The translations under genes were made by a program, and so were the position numbers. The notes beneath the pieces were generated by a model. It did no database searches and was not told where the DNA came from. It saw nothing but the letters and a program-made list of their open reading frames with translations. Shown here one piece after another: positions 55,601 through 64,000 of a stretch of 64,000 nt of DNA. The stretch is taken from the NCBI RefSeq assembly GCF_022458985.1, contig NC_061774.1:19810697-19874696 (forward strand), written 5' to 3'. The first letter of the stretch is position 1. Each line of letters opens with the position of its first letter. Source of the DNA: Mugil cephalus. Lineage: Eukaryota; Chordata; Actinopteri; Mugiliformes; Mugilidae.

Positions 55601-58600
55601 GTTGGTTCATACCAGGTATTCCCTCAGACGGAAATGTGCTCTACCACCAGCCTTGTGAAAAAAAAATCACACATCACAAAACAGATTCTAAAAAAAAAAT
55701 AAAAAATTATAATAAGTCATGTAGTCAAGGGTTTATATTATTGAAGCAATACTCACTGTCCAAAACTTAATAAAGTACTGAAGATCTGTAGCGGTTATAA
55801 AAAGGCAGTAGAGTAGCGAGTACGCCAAGAACAGCATGAAAAACTTGTAGTTGGAGAATCCCACACAGTTGTTCACCCTGTAAAATTAATGAAAAAAAGA
55901 AATGATGGAGAATGTCATCATGACTACATGTATGAACATTTTTTTTAAAATCTTTTCTGATTTGTTCTAAATGATGTTCCTGCTTTTCCGATTCATCAGC
56001 GGTAATAAAACAGTTAAGAGGTTAATACCATAGGGGGGTTGCAAAATATTTGGTTGATTAGACATTTTTCATATATATTTTTTTAATTTCCCCCACAAAT
56101 TCAAATATATTTGATACACATTAACATGAATCCAACATATTTTAGTAAAGGGATAAGGGATAGCTTAATATTGAATGCATTATTATAATTTATAAATAGC
56201 AGTAGGACATTTATAAATAGCACTAGCCGAGTTTAATATAGAACACAAATAATAGGTAGGGGGTCCCCACTTAATCTCTTCAACAGCTGGGCCCTGAAAA
56301 ACGCTGAAGACTCCTGCCATAGACTGTAAATAAATACGGACGGTGGAACAGCTCCTATAAAGTGAGGCAAAAGCAAGTAGAGCTCCCCCTGGTGTCTGGC
56401 TGCAGTATCGGTCATAAGCTCCACCTCCTCCATGTTAATGTAAAGGAATTTGTGCCAAACTAACAGCACACGTCAAATTTTTTTTTTCAAGGACAATTTC
56501 CCTCATTTTAGATCTTCAAGTGTCAGTTCTTCTGATAAGTTTTGTTTTAGCTATTTGACGATATAGAAACAGGATGTGACATCAGTTGACTACCAGTCAC
56601 TCTGTAAAGTGGTCTCATGGGGCCGTGAGAATAGGAAAAAAAAAATAAATGAATGAACGAATACAGTGTATAATCCACCAAATCCAAATCCAATGGGAAA
56701 CTAGCGTCACTTTGGTCAGTGCGAGAAAGTGAGGACGCATTGTCCATATTTATATACAGTTTATGCTTAATGCACGACCCAGACAGGCCTTTCTCTTTTA
56801 AATTTAATTTCTTGCCACATTTCTTTTGCCATGAAGCACCTATTCATCAGGTAACTTCCTAAATTACCAATTTTACGTTTAGTTCTGGACAAAAAACCCC
56901 AAGTACATTTTTAACTAGAAAAAGACCTGGTCAGTAGGTTTGTTTCATGGAAAAAAGAGGATAATGTATTTTTTAGTCAGTCAAGGTTGTGTATCACACT
57001 CAATTTAAGACGGATAAAGACATGTTGACACTAAGTATTTTTGGAATACCACCTTACACAACCTCAATCGATGTTCCTTATGACCCAGTTTGAATTTGCA
57101 CCATTGCTGATTTGCCCCTGATTTCTGTTTTCCTCGGTTTGAACGCCGGATAAGACACAGAGAGAGCAGTCAAGCTGATGGTGTTTACCAAAAATGACAC
57201 TGACTGGAATCATATTTGTTTTGTCTCTCTCTGCTGCCAAAGTCATTCCTCTGGCAGCTTAGAGAAGCGCATTCTGTCCTGTAGACAAGCTGTTTGTGTG
57301 TGTGACGCCTGTTTACTGAACAGAGTTGTCTTCAGTGTGACTGGGAAATGTGGTGCAATCGTTGCAAACAGCGCAGGGCTTTAATTATAATGGAATTAAT
57401 GAGTGCGAGACTATAACAACATGGTGCTGTTGCATTGTTACACTGTGGTCCAACAATGCAGTGCAAACTAGTTTGACACCAGATTGCCTGCTTAATAAAA
57501 TAATGTCACTACATACCACGGGCAGTGGTGATCCATCTTCAGGATGCATCTGTAACGCAGCACAGTCAAGACGTCAGTGAACGTGAATCTCACTCTGCCT
57601 GCCAGAATACAATATGCTGTGTGGTCTGTTCTCTATAGGTGCATGAGCAGCGAGCCATACTTATCACAGACTGAACAATGGTGACATCGATCAGGCTTCA
57701 GCAGCTGGCAGCGGTCACAGAAACGGATTGCTGAGGAGACACAGCCAATTCAATCACACGGCCGTCAGCAGCAGCCTCTCCTAACTCTTGAGCACAGACT
57801 AATAAGGCGGCGTGGGCTGAGATGAGCTCTGAGAGCTGCGTGTCAGTCTAGACCGCTCCACTTGTTCTGCGTCGGCAGCGCCGCGTTCTCTACTGTACCT
57901 CCAGAGTTGGTGCGCGTGTAGATGGGCAGGTCCTTGGCTATCCTCCTCAGGATCTCCTGCTGAGACTCTCCCCGATCTTCACGCTCCAGCAGCTCCTTGT
58001 CAGAGTGGGACAGGTGAAACTATGTAGGGCAGGACGTGGGGGGAAAGACAAGCAACACCTGTGAATTATCAATGGCTCAATCTCTGATCTGTACTGTTTA
58101 CAGTGTCCGTGCGATTGTTAAAACAGATTCAATTTCTTTTTTCCTGCCAGATGAGCTGCGAGCTGTGTGGGAATCAGTAATGCAGGAATGACTGTTACTA
58201 TGGATCTAAATTTGGTAGTCAGTGAAGGGTATCTCTGTTTCTGCCCCAGCAGGCAAATAGGAGCAAAAGCAGAGCAGAGCTGCGATATTACTTTCAGCTG
58301 CTGAGGCAATCTATGATTGAGCGCTAGAAACAAATAACTGTGATGATAATAAACAGCACAGCCCACATGGAATTTGGCTTTTATTACAATCGTCGAAACC
58401 TCAAGTGATCAGATCTCATGTTCAAGGAAGGAAGGCTCTCATCATCGCATGTGAGCTTCGCCTCAGCGGAAGCCGGAAACGCGAAGGCAGTCTCCTTTTC
58501 TAAGACGCATGCATGTGTTCACCCCGCAGAGCTGAAGTGCTGTGGTGGTCAGGATCAGAGCCATTAGAGTGCAGCTCCAGGCACTTCCACTGGAAAGTAT

Positions 58601-61600
58601 TATTAGTCTAAATGCAGCGTTCAATCACGCAGGGGAAGCTGTAACCTACATCCTCGCTCCCCACCATGCCTCATCGCCGCACCAGCCCGGCTACAATGCG
58701 TCAGCGTCAGACACACTCACCTCCTTCAGGGGGTTCATGGGCCTGGTGAAGATGGTTTGCCAGTACGCCCACACGAACATGATGAAAATGACATGGTACG
58801 CCAGCAAGTACACGACTGCAAGCAGGAAACGACAGCGTAAGTTCTCAGCAGTTGTGCGTCCGAGCACCTTTTCGCAGTCTGCAGCGTGATTCATTTCAAT
58901 AATTATTACATTAAATGATTATCATTCACTGTACTTGTGCACGCGGGGCCATGGTAGAGGACGGATTGAAAGGATAATCATACCAAATGCAAACGTTGTA
59001 CAAACTCTGCAGTGAGATTGACGTAGGTTCAGTACAAAAGTAATTGCATGGGGGAATTTGAATGTAGCGGTTGTTCTGTGTGACTACACTTTTTTTGATA
59101 TCGACAATTAAGTTTAAATATTTAACCGTTATGTCAAGTAGTTCAGTTTCTAGTGACAATGCTGCATCTTATTTTAACACCTTTGCATGCTGATGTTAGC
59201 TAAGTAGCACCAAACACAGCTGAGGCTAATTTGTGTATAAATCACTTTGCAAGAATTTGGTCATAAATGAAAATATTGGACATGGTTCTTATCAAAGCCA
59301 TTAGGATTCATCTTCTGGAGACTACGAATATAAATGATTTCATACTAATCCACCCTATAGTTCTGTATATTGAACAAAATCATGCTTGACGTTCCTAATG
59401 CAAACTGCTAGCACGGTCAAAAAGGAGAGTGTTGACATAACTCGGTACCCGTCTCATCAACTCTCATCTGGATAAAAAAACGTCACTGAATAAAGGCTTA
59501 AAGTTTTTAATAAAACAAAGACCCTAGGACACACTTCCAGCTCGTACAAGCTCATAACAGTGTTTTGCCTCTGCAGAGTGAAGGCTGCTGAACCTTGTCT
59601 GAACTAAACTTTTCATTTTAACCAGCATTATTCATTCCTTCACATCATACAGGACATTCTAAAGACTTTTATTTGCCACATTGTCGGACGTCTCTTAATC
59701 AATACACCTTAAAGTACAGAGGACCTTTCTTATGGAGCAATTTACCTGCTTCTCTAAAAGCAATATCTTTGCTGTCACTGTTAAAAAAAAATAAAACAAT
59801 TGAAAATGTCACTCTCCAGACAAGATTTGTAGCTTTTCACATCACCTGTTAACATCTACATATTGCATTTAATATCGTTTTATGTACAATGAAAGTTTGT
59901 GCTTCAATTTTGTATTTTATTACATAGTGTTGCACACAGTGTACTTCCACTCATTTTAATTTCCTCTAAATTTGCAGACAACAATCACTACCTTTATATT
60001 TTCTCTCTTCATAGTTTCTCTTTTTTCTTTCTTTTTCTTTTTTTTTTAAATCTTGCATTTTTAGAAATATTTTATTTTATATAGGGGAGATATCTCATAA
60101 ACCTTTCTTCCTGCACATCAGTTAAACCCATTTTATACCATTTTCTCATTGTGCAAACAAACAAATAAAGAAACAAACATCATGAACACCTACCCTTCTC
60201 TCCCGTGTCTTCAATTGACTCTGAAAAACGAAACACAAATACGTACGTCAGCGTTGGGAAAACGGAAGATTTACTGCTCTTTATAAACCCTTCACCTGGG
60301 GACGACAGACATGTGCGTCTGTCAGCGCGTTTGAGTGACAGCCGGCGTCTGAATTCAAACCAGCCGAACTGAAAAATGCTGACTCTGTAAACCTTTCATC
60401 CCACCCTCCAATACACCAGTCACAAAATCAATACGCGGCACACTCCCAGTCAAATAGTTTGACTCATTGTCCCTCTCTTATAGCCATGCATTACTGTGCA
60501 CACGACACGCGTCCTGCACACTTTGTGTATATGTGTGTGCGTGTGAAAATTCCCACTGAGGGAACCAGGTGAAGCTACAAGTCAACACCTTGATGATCGT
60601 CCTCCAAAACCTGCACATACACACACACCAGGAAGGAGACCTGTTGGAAGATTAGCTTACTCTGTTTTCATATTAGTCCAGATATCTGTGTTTAGCTTAT
60701 CAGAATTATCCATCTTCGATAATTAGCCTGTAAAGCAACACACGCTCACACACAGAGAGACACATGGACCTGAGGAAAGGTGAGCCAAGGAGCTGAGTCA
60801 AGGCAGGCAGCCAACAATCATGTGCATACTGCCTTGCCAGCATAAAATCCCCAGAGCCTGAAAGCATGTGTGTGTGTGTGATTAAGAGCATGTGCAAGAA
60901 TGTATATCAACGTGTCTAAGACCAGTCCCATAGTGTGCATTAGCCTTCCCTTCTCCTCCTTGCATTCTTGCACCAAAAAAAAAAAATGTATCTCTAACAA
61001 CTCGTGGACTCCCAAGAACTAAAACTCCATTTGACAATTTTAACATACTTGAAGAGAGGACTGACTTGTTCAAAGGCTGATGTTTTGTGCCTTTTTTAAA
61101 AAAAAAAAAAAAGTGGGTCAACTGCAGATTGCTTGGGGTGAATTATGTAAGCCACACAATGGGATTAACTGAGCCGATGAACAAGAGGTATCAGCTGACG
61201 ATACCTTCACACAACTGACTCTGTGTCTGCCCGTGGAGCACATGCTGGAGACGAGCGGCTGCTGCCTTGGCCCTTTTAGATGTCGTCCTTTCCGTGTGAC
61301 CAAAGTCCGTCACAGTTCCACCCTTGTTCTCCGAGATGCAAAACAACATGTTTTTTTAATAAGAAGGGGGGAAAAAAGACTAAATTGTGATTTTATTTAC
61401 ACCCTGCAGTGTTTTAAAGGCGTCTCCGCATCTCAGCTGACACGGGGGTGACCTGTAACTCTAGAAAAGGTTGCTCCTGGGCCTGATGCTGGCTGGCCTC
61501 TCTGTGATGAACCCAGTGACACGGCAATGTGACTTTGCAGCACAAAAGTCTCACCGACCACTTGGAAAGATGGACACGGGGGTGTCCAGATGAAGCCGTG

Positions 61601-62660
61601 TGTCACGTTTGGCCAAATTTTTTGGAGAAGGTCAGATTTAGAAACAAGCAGCCAGAACATCAATCGCCTCTGTCTTCTTCATGTGTTTCCCCACTGTTTG
61701 GTCTCATTAAAGCGTCTCCATTTCCCACCCCCTCCTTTTTTTTCTTTTTTTTTTTTCTGACAGAGGAGATTTTCTTTCGGGGTCTGACCAGCTGCCAAAT
61801 GGAGCACAAGAGCAGGCTGCTGAGACTCATCTGAGACATCCCAGAAACCATTACTCACTATCCAGGTCAACTCTTCGCCGAGGAGGCTCGCTGTCTGCAG
61901 CCGCACCGCTTCAGAAGCCGGAGGGAAGTGAAGGAAGGAGGGCCTGACTCCCATTATACTGGCGGTGGTGGTGGTTGTTTGTGGCGGGGGCTGCACATTC
62001 GGATAATGAAGCTTCATAACTGCGTGAAGCCTGAAGCTATTAGGGTAAGACTTTAAGACAGTGCTGATGGAAGGGCAGTGGTGGAATCAACTGTTCTAAT
62101 CCCATGCTTACAACCTGCAACGATGCACATGTCATGAGAATTCACTCATGATAAAAAAAAAGCAGGCTGTTCAATTCATGTTTGAAATACATGCAGCAGC
62201 AACAACAACAACAAAAGGAAACACACCACTGCCACTTCCCTGTGACAATATGCTGACAACTGTTTGAAGTGTTTTTGTCATGTGACTGTCCACACACTGC
62301 GTAAACAACAAGGCACGGCTTCTGCATCCCCCCCCACAAATAAATAAATAAATAAATAAATAATCGACCTGGTCTACAAACTGCTGAAAGAGACATGCCT
62401 GTCCTCCCCATGAAAAGAAATAAATAAAGCACTAGAGGCATTTCCCACACACACATACACACACATTGAAATACACCGAGTACGCACACCCCATTCTCAA
62501 ATTCTGACACAGTACCCAGACATGAATTCTTACCTATGCAAAGCTGCAAAACATAGGCGTAGTATGACCACGCCACTATGAGAGCGATGAACAGGACCGG
62601 GATCCAGTACAAAACTCTCTGACAGCCCCGCTTGATACTACGCGAGCCCGACGGTGCCAT
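52696..62660 (-). CDS. zdhhc2: Palmitoyltransferase ZDHHC2, complete
   Basis: Twelve minus-strand coding exons: 62660-62534 (ATG 62660-62658), 60220-60194, 58815-58721, 58019-57899, 57730-57661, 57549-57517, 55877-55757, 55440-55308, 54668-54542, 53267-53175, 52953-52838, 52736-52696 (stop TGA). The product is 367 residues, the human length. Four hydrophobic segments are visible: about 16-40, 52-75, the [17 protein letters not shown] stretch, and [20 protein letters not shown]. The cysteine-rich domain ([21 protein letters not shown]) leads to the catalytic DHHC, D153-C156. The family attaches palmitate to cytosolic cysteines; ZDHHC2 acts on PSD-95, tetraspanins and CKAP4 at plasma-membrane and endosomal sites. 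The C-terminus keeps [15 protein letters not shown] and [11 protein letters not shown]. The last intron appears to be GC-AG, while all others are GT-AG. ZDHHC15 and ZDHHC20 are the nearest paralogues. Confidence 0.95.
56030..56310. mobile_element. hAT-like non-autonomous element, copy B (zdhhc2 intron 6)
   Basis: Shares GGTTGATTAGACATTTT near the left and GCCGAGTTTAATA plus GCTGAAGACTCCTG near the right with copy A at 8151-8690, in the same orientation. It is shorter because the middle part is missing. Its right end touches the next MITE. Confidence 0.5.
56318..56764. mobile_element. MITE with ATAGACTGTATATAAA-type ends, copy 2
   Basis: Left ATAGACTGTAAATAAATACGG and right CCATATTTATATACAGT are inverted repeats. 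The interior GAGCTCCCCCTGGTGTCTGG and GGTCATAAGCTCCACCTCCT are the reverse complement of the matching blocks in copy 1 (13278-13742). It lies in zdhhc2 intron 6, directly after hAT-like copy B. Confidence 0.65.
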
Positions 62661-63010
62661 AGTCTAGGAGCGGATCATTTCCCGTGCGCATTCGTGTGCC
62701 GCTCTCCCTCACAACCCCTCCTCTCCACCCCTCTCCTCTCCGCTCTGTGCGCGAGTGAGTGCGTGCGTGCGTGCGTGCGTGTGTGTGTGTGCGTGTGTGT
62801 GTGTGTGAGTGAGTGAGTGTGCGTGTCCTCCCGTAGACTGTCACTGCATCGTAGCTCCGGCTCTGATCAGCCTAATCGGCAGCTCAGACGCAACATCCTA
62901 CACCAGCCTCCCGCCCGCCTCTGACGCGGCCACTTCTGCTTCTGCTGCTGCTGCTGCTGCTGCGGCTGCACCGCTCTCCCCTCTGATCGTCCTGCTCAGC
63001 CCCTAGAACA
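62661..63010 (-). promoter_or_regulatory. zdhhc2: zdhhc2 promoter / 5' UTR region, CpG- and repeat-rich
   Basis: Upstream of the zdhhc2 ATG, the sequence is GC-rich with frequent CpG. It carries a (TGCG)n/(TG)n tract (62757-62824) and a (CTG)n tract (about 62942-62963) on the plus strand, that is (CA)n and (CAG)n on the gene strand. No TATA box is clear. Part of this is probably transcribed as 5' UTR, but the start site is not visible. Confidence 0.5.
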
Positions 63011-63188
63011 GACTACAACAAAATATCAGACGGCCCATGTGCACACACGCATACGCACACGCTCCGAGGAGTCAGACTCAGCGCCGCCCCTTGCTGCTGC
63101 CTCCCCACAGGTTGCCATGACGTCCGCGGGATGCTGCAAACCTGGCACATTTTTCGGCGTGCGTATTGGACGGGTTCAATGAGTTCAC

Positions 63189-63213
63189 AGAGAGAGAGAG
63201 AGAGAGAGAGAGA
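63189..63213. repeat. (AG)n microsatellite
   Basis: Twelve AG units plus one A, in the upstream region of zdhhc2. Confidence 0.95.
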
Positions 63214-64000
63214 CGCATAGACTGGATGGACTGGCCGCTGGGTCACTTGTACGTGTCAGTTCTTCAAGTTTGACATATGTCCGCCCCAAGCGTTTTTATT
63301 ATTCTTATTATTAACAATTTTTATTTTTTTTGTTCAGTCCACATTAACATTTTTTAAACACAGCCTCCCTCCTCTCTTACAACCCTTATGTTTCATCATT
63401 ACCTGACAGTTAAGGTGAATGTCTGCAAGATCCAGCTGCTCCCGCTGCTTCACACCCATCTGCACCTGCGAGATATTTTGCAGTTCATGCGGTAAAATAA
63501 TGCGTTCGGCTGCAACTGCACTCTCTATTTTTCTTCTACCCCCCACTCCATATGATTTTACTAAATAATTTGCGAGTTCGTGATCGAGCAGCTCTTGTTT
63601 TCTGTTCCAGATCCCGTGTGAACGTGTGACAGATTTTATTTATTTATTCGGATTTTTTCTCCTGTTGTAGATTGCGTGAGTGGGTGGCTGCAGCAAACTG
63701 ACAATATGCGCCACAATATGCACATCTGAGAAAAGATAGATGGGCATGTTGAAACTAAACTTCTGTGTCTGTGTGGTGTGTGACCACATATATGCTGTGT
63801 AGTCTACACGTTGCATCCAGCACTGGTGCAGTCATGGTCACTTGTCACCAAAAGCATCAGAGAGAAGAGGAGACAGTAGTCTGGAGGACACGGCTCAACA
63901 GGTCAGTCGTTTAGTTTTAAAATGCCAGGGGCTTGAAGAGGACAAGTAAAGACCTTGTGTGTGTCTGTGTTCCCTCTAGAGAGGTTTACGCCTTATCTCG
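63214..64000. other. Non-coding right edge of the window
   Basis: No exon with consistent splice sites and coding character is visible. The short minus-strand ORF at 63334-63546 has no recognisable domain and no ZDHHC2-type sequence. In human the next gene beyond ZDHHC2 is MICU3; nothing like it is seen here. Confidence 0.5.

Noticed and set aside
62142..62660. 172-codon minus-strand ORF starting with the zdhhc2 start
   Set aside because: Only the first 42 codons are coding. The rest is read-through past a clear GTAAGA donor into an intron.

Overview
The window is nuclear DNA of a vertebrate, most likely a percomorph-type teleost fish. It has split genes with consensus GT-AG introns and polyadenylation signals. 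The encoded proteins match vertebrate families over their full length. It also carries fish-type SINE, LINE and MITE debris and many simple repeats. There are no bacterial operons, phage genes or CRISPR arrays. Family names come from recalled vertebrate protein sequence features and exon phases; no search was run.

Layout. (1) 425-4.86 kb, plus: the last seven coding exons of mtus1; its 5' part lies left of the window. (2) 5.8-11.74 kb, minus: complete pdgfrl, a secreted Ig protein, tail to tail with mtus1. (3) 13.7-22 kb and probably to about 23.5 kb, minus: complete coding sequence of the cationic amino acid transporter slc7a2, including the mutually exclusive 2B and 2A exons. (4) About 24-28.4 kb: a non-coding head-to-head interval. 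(5) 28.39-38.56 kb, plus: complete mtmr7, a myotubularin-type lipid phosphatase. (6) 38.6-44.2 kb: transposon debris plus an unrecognised single-block coiled-coil ORF (41.39-42.52 kb) with a short coding tandem repeat and an apparent frame break. (7) 44.2-51.3 kb, plus: cnot7, the CCR4-NOT deadenylase. (8) 51.39-62.66 kb, minus: zdhhc2, a palmitoyltransferase, tail to tail with cnot7. (9) 62.66-64 kb: the zdhhc2 upstream region and simple repeats.

The order mtus1-pdgfrl-slc7a2-mtmr7-cnot7-zdhhc2 is the human chromosome 8p22 block in mirror order. It is packed into about 63 kb, where the human block spans several hundred kb. VPS37A, which in human sits between MTMR7 and CNOT7, is not visible here. 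The six genes are not a functional operon. They are a conserved neighbourhood covering microtubule regulation, extracellular signalling, arginine/lysine import, phosphoinositide turnover, mRNA deadenylation and protein palmitoylation.

Most worth a second look: the unknown coiled-coil ORF and the pogo-like remnant next to it; a perfect 50-bp palindrome fused to a MITE in mtmr7; two back-to-back perfect hairpins at 12.6 kb; an apparent GC-AG intron needed to complete zdhhc2; and two inverted copies of one MITE, one of which may supply the slc7a2 polyadenylation signal. No multi-gene system that looks new was found.
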